This document shows, in pieces, positions 51,461-59,648 of a stretch of DNA of 64,000 nt. A model generated the notes under the pieces. It did no database searches, was not told the DNA's origin, and saw only the letters and a program-made list of their open reading frames with translations. Source of the DNA: an uncultured Collinsella sp. GTDB lineage: Bacteria; Actinomycetota; Coriobacteriia; Coriobacteriales; Coriobacteriaceae. Positions within the stretch are counted from its first letter, which is position 1. Every line of letters starts with the position of its first letter. The translations under genes were made by a program, and so were the position numbers. Location: assembly GCA_958413765.1 (NCBI GenBank), contig CATYVH010000001.1, positions 1 to 64,000 on the forward strand, read 5' to 3'.

Positions 51461-51767
51461 GGTGCGCCCCCTCAACGTATGCGTAAATTTCCCGTACGGA
51501 CGGCCACTCGGCCAGGAACTCCTCGATGCGCGCTCGCCCGTCGTCCGTGATGCGGTAGTACCGGCGCAGCCGCCTGTTGTGCTCGGCGGAGCGCGCCGTG
51601 ATGCACCCGGCCTTCTCTAGGCGCTTGAGTAGCGGGTAGAGCGTCGACTCCGTGAGCCCCATGCTCGCCGGTACGTCCTTCACGATCTGGTAGCCGTAGG
51701 ACTCCTCGCCGGAGACGGCCGCGAGCACGCAGGCCTCCAGGAAGCCGCGCTTCATCTGTGCCTCCAT
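51447..51767 (-). CDS. PadR-family transcriptional regulator
   Basis: A 106-residue PadR regulator with winged-helix motifs GYQIVKDV, TESTLYPLLKRLEKAG and RRYYRITDDGRARI and a short C-terminal helix. It heads an operon with DUF1700, a small membrane protein and a truncated ABC ATPase. ATG 51767 follows GAGGAGGTG. A strong promoter with A/T dyads lies 38 bp upstream, typical of self-repression. Confidence 0.92.
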   Translation of the reverse strand: MEAQMKRGFLEACVLAAVSGEESYGYQIVKDVPASMGLTESTLYPLLKRLEKAGCITARSAEHNRRLRRYYRITDDGRARIEEFLAEWPSVREIYAYVEGAHHDAR

Positions 51768-51804
51768 CCGCACACCTCCTCTCGTCATATACTATGCTAT
51801 ACAA

Positions 51805-51833
51805 ACTATACGATGCAAGGTATTAGACGTCAA
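51805..51833 (-). promoter_or_regulatory. Sigma-70 type promoter of the PadR operon
   Basis: On the minus strand TTGACG (51828-51833) and TATAGT (51805-51810) are 17 bp apart. Downstream, GTATAG and CATAGTATATGAC give a repeated GTATA pattern over the start site that could be the PadR operator. Confidence 0.8.
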
Positions 51834-52107
51834 CTCTCATAGCGAAGATTCTCCGGCCCCTGCGCGCTGCGAACGTGATGTCGCGGGGCGGTTGGCATTA
51901 TGCACGAAACGTCAAGTAACGCTCTTTTGATCCACTTCCACTCGGCCCCATATGCCTTGTACAACACCCCCTTCGACCTCGGGTTCAAGAGAGCCGCTAG
52001 TCTTCCTTTATACGTTCGGCATAATCGTAGGCGATACCCACAAATTCCAGTCCCGAGCAACAAGAGTACAATTGCTGCTAGTGTTGCCAGCTGTTGGGAG
52101 ATGGAAG
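51834..52107. other. Gene-free stretch between PadR operon and LuxR gene
   Basis: No supportable gene. A minus-strand frame across 51830-52110 includes a hydrophobic run (LATLAAIVLLLLGTGICGY) but lacks a start with a binding site and overlaps the LuxR start, so it may be a remnant or chance. Confidence 0.4.
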
Positions 52108-53112
52108 ATGGACTGCGATGGCTACCCATGCGTTCCCATGCCGTTGATGTGCACCGCCTTTGTGCCGGGGCAGATTGACGCTGCGGTTGCAGGCATTTCC
52201 GATCCCGATTCATGCACCATCGCCACGGCAGAAGCGCTGTACTTTCGCGGACAGGCCGCCCTCGCTGCCAAGACGGCGCGCCCTTATCTTGACGCCACCG
52301 ACCCCGCACTGCGCTATTCCGCATGCTTTATCTGCGGATACGCCAGTCTGTCGCTCAACCGTATCGCCGACGCCCGCCGGTGCCTTGCGGGCATCCTCGA
52401 TACGCCAACTGACGAGGAATCGCCCGCCGTCCACGCCACGCATATCCTGTTCGCCTCGGCCGCGAGCGTCCTGCTGCACTTGCCTTCCCCGTATTCTGCC
52501 GAAGAGTTTTATCCGCTTGCGGCGCATCTGCCCGAAGGCCTGCGCTTGTTCGCCAGCTACGTGATGGCGCATGCCCTGTACCTGCGCGGCGAATATGGCC
52601 GCAGTCTGGGCATGGCGGAAAACGCCCTAATTATGAAACAGGGAAGCTATCCCATCTCGGAACTGTTCCTGCACCTGGCAGCTTCCATGGCATACATGAG
52701 TCTCAAAGACGTCGACGCCGCAAAAGCGCATTTTGGCGCCGCTTGGGACATTGCGCGCCCCGACGGCCTCATCGAGCTCATCGGCGAGCACCACGGCCTT
52801 TTACAGGGGCTCATCGAGGCGTGCCTAAAAACGCAATACCCTGACGATTTCGCGCGCATCATCGAGATCACGTACCGCTTCAGCTACGGCTGGCGGCGCA
52901 TCCACAACCCCGATTCGGGCGAGGACGTGGCCGACGATCTAACGACCACGGAATTCACCATGGCCATGCTCGCCTGTCGTGGGTGGACCAACGCCGAAAT
53001 CGCACGCCATATGGGAGTATCGCCGGGCACCGTCAAAAACCGCCTATCCGGCGTATACGCAAAGCTTGGCATCGGCACACGCGCCGAGCTGGTCGCGCAT
53101 ATGTTGCGTTAG
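52108..53112 (+). CDS. LuxR-type regulator with helical-repeat sensor region
   Basis: A 334-residue protein: an Ala/Leu-rich helical repeat region (TPR-like, about 20-255) and a C-terminal LuxR/GerE helix-turn-helix (about 270-334: TTEFTMAMLACRGWTNAEIA, then GVSPGTVKNRLSGVYAKLGI). No receiver or P-loop is present. It is 155 bp upstream of the giant surface protein on the same strand and may control it. ATG 52108 follows GGGAG. Confidence 0.88.
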   Translation: MDCDGYPCVPMPLMCTAFVPGQIDAAVAGISDPDSCTIATAEALYFRGQAALAAKTARPYLDATDPALRYSACFICGYASLSLNRIADARRCLAGILDTPTDEESPAVHATHILFASAASVLLHLPSPYSAEEFYPLAAHLPEGLRLFASYVMAHALYLRGEYGRSLGMAENALIMKQGSYPISELFLHLAASMAYMSLKDVDAAKAHFGAAWDIARPDGLIELIGEHHGLLQGLIEACLKTQYPDDFARIIEITYRFSYGWRRIHNPDSGEDVADDLTTTEFTMAMLACRGWTNAEIARHMGVSPGTVKNRLSGVYAKLGIGTRAELVAHMLR

Positions 53113-53267
53113 CGACCGGGCTGCCAAGCGCATCGAACGCGTTCCGGAACCCGGCGCTTCGCTCGATCAATTTGGACATTTTGGCCATCGAACGGCACTA
53201 CCGCCACGAAGCGTCTTCTCGCAAAATTGGATTATTTCCACCGATATTTGCGGGATGGGAGCCCAAG

Positions 53268-56200
53268 ATGCTTGATCGCCGTTCGTTACTTGTTGCTGGA
53301 GCGTCCTCGCTGGCGAGCATCATGTTGCCTCGCGTGCCGGGAAGCGAAAATGCCTTCCTGCTGCCGTTCGCGCCCACCGCGGCCTATGCCGACGAAGAAG
53401 ATCCCTTCAAGGTGCTCGTTCTCTCGCGCACCATGTTTGGTGTAGTCGTGGTCGACGTCGCCAACAAGAATACGCCCATCGCAGGTGCCCAGGTCACGCT
53501 CACATCGCGCTATGCCGTAGGCAAGCAGCTCACCGCCACGACCGATGACGAAGGCACGGCCATCTTTGAGGTCGCCCCTCTTTCGGAAGACTACGTGGAC
53601 GAGGCAACGCTTCTCGACGCGTACGACTTTAACGGCGGCATCTCCATTAGCATGGCGGGCTACCGCGATGTCGAGATTCCCCTTGCGCGTATCCAGGGCG
53701 GCACCGCCATAACCGCACCCACACGTCCGCTGTCCGACGGCGAGCCGTACTTCCGCCAGCTCACATTCGACGAATGGGACATCCAGTACGCTGATGCCAC
53801 GTTCATGGCATTGCCGAAGGACGACGCGGCAAACGACCAACCCGACACGCATGCCTTTATTGTACAGGCACATCTGCCACAGGGTGGACAGGCAACGCTG
53901 CACATCAACAAGGTAATGCCCGCCACGGGTAGCTCGCCCGAAACCGTCACGCAGATCGGCCAGATCAAGGCCAGCGCATCAGGCGCGGATAATCTGGCGA
54001 CGTTCACACTCGAAGACAAGTTTCTCGACGCGGCATCGGGCCTTCTGGAGGAAGGGTGCAAGCTGCGCTTTGTCCTCGACTATCAGGGCAAAACCTACAC
54101 GCTCTCATCCCCCATGGCCGTTGTCACCGCGCCGGCCGCAAAGGCGGAATCGGGCTCGACCACTATCGTCCCCACTACCATGGACCAAGAGGTCACTCCG
54201 TTTGATTTCCCCGCGGCGTTTCCCGGCATCGGCGGCAATAAGTTCACGTGCTGGATACCCACATTTCCGATCCTCTTCGATTTCTCGTTTGCTGGATACG
54301 TGCTGTTTGGCGGAGGATACAAACCAGCCAGCTATATGAACGATTCGGGCAATCCGGATCCGGAGTACTGGAAGAAGTCACCGCGCGAGTCGGGCGCCAA
54401 GCAGGCAAACCGCTACCTCGACGAAATGGAGGGGAAGTGGAATCAGTACAAAAGTATGAGTGCCGGTTCGGGCACCGATCCAAGAAACACCAAGCTCCTT
54501 CGCCACCATTGCACGCCGCTGTTCACGATGGATATCGCCACACAGCTGTACGGCTCGCTCGCCTACGATTGGGTGGGCAAAACCTGGGGTGACAACAACG
54601 ACCCCGCATACGGCAATATTAAGGCCCTCTTCCAGGTAAGAACCGACCTCAATTGGACCGAGCAGTTTACCCTAGGACCGGTGCCGTTTTTCCTAAACGT
54701 CAACCCCTGGGTGCTGGCAAAACTGGCGCTCGCCGTGGGCGCCCACACGCACGGCAGCGGCGCGGCGTTTTTCAAGAACATTTCGCTCGACTATTCCAAC
54801 ACGTCGGGCTCGTTCACCATCCAGATCGGACTTGCCGTCACCTTTGGAGCCGGCATTGCAGGCGTCGCTTCGTCCGCTGTGCGTGGCGCCGCATCCCTCA
54901 CACTGTTCATTGGGTACGAGAAGGCAGATGGACACCAGCTTCCGCGGCTGCGCGTAGGTGCAGACGTCGATGTCGATGTGATACTCCAGTTCGTAATGTT
55001 CAAGTGGACCACCAAGGCTTGGTCGGGGTCGTGGCCCACACTCATCGATTCGTGGAATATGTCGGTGAACAATGGCGACCAGTATGTACTCCAGCGCTCT
55101 GAGCTGGCATTGGGTGGAAATACGCCTTATACGTTGGATGCCTGCTTCGGCTCGGCCGGCAACGCCGAAGCAGGTGGTGTGCCGCAGTTTATCGCATCGG
55201 CCACCATCGTCACCAACGCCGAGCTGCTCGCACGCGCCGAGGTTAAGGCCACTGCCGTAAATGCCGCGCCTGTCGTGCGCGATTGGGATCAAGCGGCCAC
55301 GCGCATTGAGCTCGAGGCGGATTCAGAAAGCGAAGACACGGGACAGATCGAGCATTTCGTCCATGCACTGGTAGAGAACGACGAAAACGCCGCGCCGATG
55401 TATGAGTACACCTACATCGGTCAGTCAACGAACGCCGTTGCGGACCCGAACGCCAATTCTGCCGGCGTGTCGGAGGACGAGCGTGGCGGCATAAAACCCT
55501 CGAGCGACAACGTGCTGTTTTCCGGCGTGCTCAGCGAAGCCCACATGAAGCTAACGATGATTGCCGGCGTAGAATGCCTGTTCCGTATCGCCTCGGTGCG
55601 CTACGGCGACAATGGCCGCTCGCGCCTGGTGGTGCACACAAAGGCAAACGGCACGTGGTCCGCTCCCGCGCCCGTGGACTTTCCCCTTGGGTTTGGCGAG
55701 GGCGACGTGGAGCGCGACGGCATATACGATTACGACTTCGACGTGGTGGAATATGCGGACGGAAGAGGAAACCGGGACGCCTACGTGTTGCTGGTCTCGG
55801 GCGAGCGACGCGACGGCGATAGTACCCTTTTCGATACGGCAAGCACATCCGGCATACTGTCCGTCGTGCGCCTGCGCATAAGCAACGACGGAGTTCGCGT
55901 GGTGTCGCATACGTCATGGCGCAGCATCTCGCGCGGCCGCTTGCAAGAGGATGGCTACCATTGCCTGCAGTGCCCGCGTATCACGGTGGGCAAGACGCTG
56001 GTCGACGGGCGCCTGTCGGGTGCCTACCTCCACCGCCGCGGAACCACCGCAGAAAAGGCGCTCGGCAGCGAGGCTGAGGTTGCGCTGGAGTGCTTCACCC
56101 TGTGGTCGGATGATTTGGGCGACAGCCTGACGTTCCGCCAAGTTCTCCGCTTTCCGCAGGCACCGTCGAGTATCGAGCTGGGCGAGCCCGAGACTATCAA

Positions 56201-57635
56201 CGGTAAAATGGTGGTGCCCGTTGCGTACGAGACCGCAGACGGTTGCGGCTGCGCATCGTACGCCGTGATTGGCCAGTCCATTGCGGGCTGGGGCGTTATG
56301 CCGCCGGACGCCACGGTACCCCATGCGGTGCCGTGGCCACAACATTCGGGCTTTTTGGCAACCGTCAACGAGCAACTGCAGCATATTACTTGGACGCGAG
56401 GCGCATCGGCATTTGCAACGCAGCCTGTGGGTGCCGCAGGCTGTGGCCCGGCATCGTTTAGCGTAAGCAACAACGGCAGATGCGTGCTCTATGTAGAGAA
56501 CACCGATGGCAAGGTGGGACAAACCTACGACGAAGAAGGCAACCCGGTAGCAGTGATGGGCAAGCACTTCCGCATCTTCGCCAGCACCTTGGCAGGCGAT
56601 CTGTTCACGGAACCGTTCGTGATGTGCGAGCTGGACCATCCCGTCGATCAGATAACGACATTTTTGACGTCGGGAGGCATGCTCTCCGCGCTCGCCACGC
56701 ACATTGTAAGCGCGGAGAAGAGCGAGGCAGAGCTGCACGGCATCGAAGTGCCCTTGGTGGCGTGTGCCACTCCGACGGGCGCGGTCGCCACCTCGGGCGC
56801 GGTGGTGCCCGGAGCAGCAGGCGAATCCTTCATGGTCACGGTGCGAAACGACGGCAACACTTTGCTGACTGCCGGCACAATCGATCTGTACCGAGAGGGC
56901 TCCAGCCAGCCTTTCTCCAGCGCATCCATCGGATTCGGAGCGAACGCACGCATGGCTTCGATCTACGATCCAGAGCTTGCCGAAGACGCTTCGGCCAACG
57001 ACATGGCACACGTAAAGTACGCGCTCGAGACGCTGGGCGCACGTTTTGCAACGCACCCGCTGGTAGCCGACAACGGCAACGCCGTGCTGGCACCGGGTTG
57101 CACGGCACAGTTCCGCATGAGCTTCGCCATCCCCGAGAGTTGGAGCGACGAAGTGGGCAAACGCGTCACGCTGTATGCGAAGGCGCGTAATCTGGTGGCG
57201 CTCGATCCCGTAACGCTCGAGGAGATCCGACCGGGCGCAAACTCGGCGCTGAGTGCCGTTCTGCACGAGCTTCATGTGCCCGACGCGGCATGCGAACGCT
57301 CAGAAGTTCAGGTCGGCGTATGCGACAGCGCGGACACGACAGGACTTCACGACGCCCCGATGACAGCAGACGGCGATGGTAGCTCGAGTGGCGGCGGTAC
57401 TGACGAGGGCGGCGGCTCCGGCGGAAGCAGCTCCGGCAGTGGCAAGGACCACGGCAATAACAAGCGCTCCGGAAAAGCGGGCGCGCTTGCGGGCACGGGC
57501 GATGTCAACGCTCCCCTTACGGCAGCCGCTGCAGTACTCGCCGCGGCAGGCGCCGGCCTCGTCGCCTACAGCGCCCGCCGCACGGCGCTCAAAAAAGACA
57601 CCGCCAATGAGACCAATTCGGATAGGCCTCGCTAG
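53268..57635 (+). CDS. Giant sortase-anchored surface protein
   Basis: A 1455-residue exported protein. The N-terminus DRRSLLVAGASSLAS is Tat-like (twin Arg) and cleavage near AYADEED is likely. Residues about 50-130 form a carboxypeptidase-regulatory-like beta domain (NKNTPIAGAQVTLTSRY). The large middle has repeated beta-strand motifs with Gly-Asp turns, possibly a propeller (inference). The C-terminus has a Gly/Ser linker, the sorting-type motif LAGTG, a membrane helix and a positive tail, as in sortase substrates. Role is unknown; adhesion or polymer binding is possible. ATG 53268 follows GGGAG. The regulator upstream is LuxR-type. Confidence 0.82.
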   Translation: MLDRRSLLVAGASSLASIMLPRVPGSENAFLLPFAPTAAYADEEDPFKVLVLSRTMFGVVVVDVANKNTPIAGAQVTLTSRYAVGKQLTATTDDEGTAIFEVAPLSEDYVDEATLLDAYDFNGGISISMAGYRDVEIPLARIQGGTAITAPTRPLSDGEPYFRQLTFDEWDIQYADATFMALPKDDAANDQPDTHAFIVQAHLPQGGQATLHINKVMPATGSSPETVTQIGQIKASASGADNLATFTLEDKFLDAASGLLEEGCKLRFVLDYQGKTYTLSSPMAVVTAPAAKAESGSTTIVPTTMDQEVTPFDFPAAFPGIGGNKFTCWIPTFPILFDFSFAGYVLFGGGYKPASYMNDSGNPDPEYWKKSPRESGAKQANRYLDEMEGKWNQYKSMSAGSGTDPRNTKLLRHHCTPLFTMDIATQLYGSLAYDWVGKTWGDNNDPAYGNIKALFQVRTDLNWTEQFTLGPVPFFLNVNPWVLAKLALAVGAHTHGSGAAFFKNISLDYSNTSGSFTIQIGLAVTFGAGIAGVASSAVRGAASLTLFIGYEKADGHQLPRLRVGADVDVDVILQFVMFKWTTKAWSGSWPTLIDSWNMSVNNGDQYVLQRSELALGGNTPYTLDACFGSAGNAEAGGVPQFIASATIVTNAELLARAEVKATAVNAAPVVRDWDQAATRIELEADSESEDTGQIEHFVHALVENDENAAPMYEYTYIGQSTNAVADPNANSAGVSEDERGGIKPSSDNVLFSGVLSEAHMKLTMIAGVECLFRIASVRYGDNGRSRLVVHTKANGTWSAPAPVDFPLGFGEGDVERDGIYDYDFDVVEYADGRGNRDAYVLLVSGERRDGDSTLFDTASTSGILSVVRLRISNDGVRVVSHTSWRSISRGRLQEDGYHCLQCPRITVGKTLVDGRLSGAYLHRRGTTAEKALGSEAEVALECFTLWSDDLGDSLTFRQVLRFPQAPSSIELGEPETINGKMVVPVAYETADGCGCASYAVIGQSIAGWGVMPPDATVPHAVPWPQHSGFLATVNEQLQHITWTRGASAFATQPVGAAGCGPASFSVSNNGRCVLYVENTDGKVGQTYDEEGNPVAVMGKHFRIFASTLAGDLFTEPFVMCELDHPVDQITTFLTSGGMLSALATHIVSAEKSEAELHGIEVPLVACATPTGAVATSGAVVPGAAGESFMVTVRNDGNTLLTAGTIDLYREGSSQPFSSASIGFGANARMASIYDPELAEDASANDMAHVKYALETLGARFATHPLVADNGNAVLAPGCTAQFRMSFAIPESWSDEVGKRVTLYAKARNLVALDPVTLEEIRPGANSALSAVLHELHVPDAACERSEVQVGVCDSADTTGLHDAPMTADGDGSSSGGGTDEGGGSGGSSSGSGKDHGNNKRSGKAGALAGTGDVNAPLTAAAAVLAAAGAGLVAYSARRTALKKDTANETNSDRPR

Positions 57636-57684
57636 CTCCTAGTTACTTTTGTGAGAGACGCTGAATCGGCTCATCGAACATCAA

Positions 57685-57720
57685 AATGGGCTGGTTCTGG
57701 ATACCCAGAGCCGGCCCATT
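57685..57720. terminator. Hairpin between surface protein and small membrane gene
   Basis: AATGGGCTGGTTCTGG and CCAGAGCCGGCCCATT pair over 16 bp (two G-U) around ATAC, between convergent genes. No long T tract. Confidence 0.7.
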
Positions 57721-57725
57721 ACGCA

Positions 57726-57974
57726 TTAGATGTCGCCAGCGGAGTCGAGCTCGGCTTCGATCTTTGCGCGGCGCCTTTTCGCCGTGAAAAACGTTGCGCA
57801 CAGGACAGCAAACGTGGCCGCGAAAATCGTCGCACCGCAGAACACGCCCGTGGCCAGATTCGCCAACCAAAAGACGCTTTCGAGCGGTACGATCTGCGCC
57901 TCAGCGATACAGCGCATTGCGGCAATAACAAGCGCGAACGCGGCGCTTATGGAAACCATGTCCGCCATCGCCAT
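57726..57974 (-). CDS. Small two-helix membrane protein
   Basis: An 82-residue frame with two hydrophobic helices (about 5-22 and 35-62) and a basic then acidic tail (KRRRAKIEAELDSAGDI). No family recognised and no good ribosome binding site; the start may be leaderless or internal. Supported by hydrophobicity, a tail typical of membrane proteins and a terminator right after it. The opposite-strand frame over the same bases looks like its shadow. Confidence 0.5.
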   Translation of the reverse strand: MAMADMVSISAAFALVIAAMRCIAEAQIVPLESVFWLANLATGVFCGATIFAATFAVLCATFFTAKRRRAKIEAELDSAGDI

Positions 57975-58007
57975 GTGGACATAACAATTTCGATTCGCTA
58001 TTCAAAC

Positions 58008-58101
58008 TTACTCGGACAAAACCGACTCGGTTTTGTCCGAGTAAACTCGAGCATAAACTTATTCATGCGATACAATTAACTCGGACAAAACCGAGTCGGA
58101 A
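58008..58101 (+). promoter_or_regulatory. 37-bp palindrome and half-site upstream of ATPase
   Basis: TTACTCGGACAAAACCGA (58008-58025) and TCGGTTTTGTCCGAGTAA (58027-58044) are perfect 18-bp inverted repeats around one C. A further half-site, ACTCGGACAAAACCGA, is at 58079-58094, followed by GTCGG and the ribosome binding site of the ATPase gene. A TACAAT -10 box is at 58071-58076 between them. This should be the operator/promoter of the ATPase. Confidence 0.8.
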
Positions 58102-58113
58102 GGAACCGAGTAA

Positions 58114-59496
58114 GTGGAATTCATTGGCAGGGAGCTTGAACTCGCCCGTATTAAGAAAACACTCAATGCGCCCGAGCAGCGCAATGTTCTCATTTACGGA
58201 AGGCGTCGCGTCGGCAAAAGTGAGCTCATCAAGCAGGCGCTAACCGATTTATCGGACGTCGCAACGATCTATTACGAGTGCCGCCAAACCTCCGAGGCAG
58301 ACAACCTCGAGAGTCTGTCCGCCCTTGCTGCTGAAGCGCTAAGCTTTCCTCCGCTCGCCTTCACGGGCATCCGCGAGCTCATCGAATTTCTGTTTGCCCA
58401 AGCCAAAGACAAGAACATTACCCTCGTTCTCGACGAATACCCCTACTTGAGAGATGCGGTTAAAGGCTTAGACAGCATTCTCCAGACCTCAATCGACGCT
58501 CACAGGGAAGACTCACGTTTAAACATTGTCCTGTGCGGCTCCTACGTTGAGATTATGAAATCTCTCATCGAGCATGAAAGCCCCCTCTACGGGCGAATTG
58601 ATCTCGCGCTTGAGCTTAAGCCCATGGATTACTTTGACGCTGCAAAGTTCTATCCCGCGTTCTCACCCGAGGACAAGGTGCGGCTCTATAGCGTTTTTGG
58701 CGGCATCCCCTTTTACAATCGCCTCATCGATCAGTCCCAAAGCGTACGCGACAATATCATCGAGCTCGTCACAGAACCTGGCGCCCGCTTAGAAAGCGAA
58801 GTACCGTCCTATCTCAACGCCGAGATCTCGAAGATGACCAACGCCAACGAAGTTTTCGGGGCTCTCGCACAAGGTTACTCCCGTTGGGGGGACGTGCTGG
58901 CACAGTCGCACGTCTCGAGCGGTCCGGCCATGGCAGACGTACTCGACAAGCTCATGTCACTCGAAATCGTCCAAAAGCGTGCACCCATCAACGACCCTAC
59001 GAATAAGCGCAAGTCTGGCTACTTTGTGGTGGACCCACTTTCGCTCTTTTACTATCGCTACGTCTTCCGCAATGCCTCTGCGCGTCAGCTGCTCGACCCG
59101 GAAGTCTTCTATGATCGTCACGTCTCCCAAGACTTCGAGGAAAACTACACTCCACATATGTTCGAGGAGATCTGCCGTCAATACCTCGTGCGGCAAAACA
59201 GGACTGGCAAGATCGAACCGGCTTTCGATGCCATAGGCAAGTACTGGTACGACGATCCCGCAAACAAAACGAGCGGCGAATTCGATGTGGTAACGCAAGA
59301 CCCCGAGGGCTACGCATTCTACGAAGCAAAGTTCCGCAAATCCCCCGTCACGCAAAAAATGGTCGACGAGGAAATCACCCAAGTCGAGGCAACGGGGCTC
59401 AAGTGCCATCGCTACGGATTCTTCTCCCGTTCGGGCTTCGAAGCTGACGAAAGCGATCGAACCGTCTTCATCGACCTGCCGCAGATGTTTGAATAG
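58114..59496 (+). CDS. Archaeal-type AAA ATPase with DUF234-like C-terminus
   Basis: A 460-residue ATPase: FIGRELEL start, Walker A GRRRVGKS at 29-36, Walker B LVLDEYPYL near 105, an arginine-rich lid, then a winged-helix and a C-terminal domain (about 360-455) with SGEFDVVTQD and FYEAKFRK, an (E/D)xK-type nuclease fold like DUF234/DUF4143. GTG start follows GGAAGGA. These proteins are widespread, often carry private upstream repeats, and have no established function. Compare the truncated ATPase at 1-502. Confidence 0.88.
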   Translation: MEFIGRELELARIKKTLNAPEQRNVLIYGRRRVGKSELIKQALTDLSDVATIYYECRQTSEADNLESLSALAAEALSFPPLAFTGIRELIEFLFAQAKDKNITLVLDEYPYLRDAVKGLDSILQTSIDAHREDSRLNIVLCGSYVEIMKSLIEHESPLYGRIDLALELKPMDYFDAAKFYPAFSPEDKVRLYSVFGGIPFYNRLIDQSQSVRDNIIELVTEPGARLESEVPSYLNAEISKMTNANEVFGALAQGYSRWGDVLAQSHVSSGPAMADVLDKLMSLEIVQKRAPINDPTNKRKSGYFVVDPLSLFYYRYVFRNASARQLLDPEVFYDRHVSQDFEENYTPHMFEEICRQYLVRQNRTGKIEPAFDAIGKYWYDDPANKTSGEFDVVTQDPEGYAFYEAKFRKSPVTQKMVDEEITQVEATGLKCHRYGFFSRSGFEADESDRTVFIDLPQMFE

Positions 59497-59504
59497 GACA
59501 GACC

Positions 59505-59569
59505 CCACCCGCATCCCAAGCATCCATTATCTAATCGAACGATTGTTCGATGGATTTCGTGTTGGGTGG
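59505..59569 (+). terminator. Nested hairpin after ATPase gene
   Basis: CCACCC/GGGTGG, ATCCAT/ATGGAT and ATCGAAC/GTTCGAT pair as nested stems, starting 9 bp after the stop codon. The last bases before the topoisomerase start hold AAAGGAG and the sequence TTGACTATCTATATGAC, possibly its promoter. Confidence 0.45.
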
Positions 59570-59648
59570 AATCGTCTGTGGGTTGGGCTATGCTACCTTG
59601 ACTATCTATATGACTTAAACGCAGCAAAGGAGCACCGAGAGAGCGAGT

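Noticed and set aside
51830..52324. 164-codon minus-strand frame with a hydrophobic segment
   Set aside because: No binding site, overlap with the LuxR gene and non-credible N-terminal composition.
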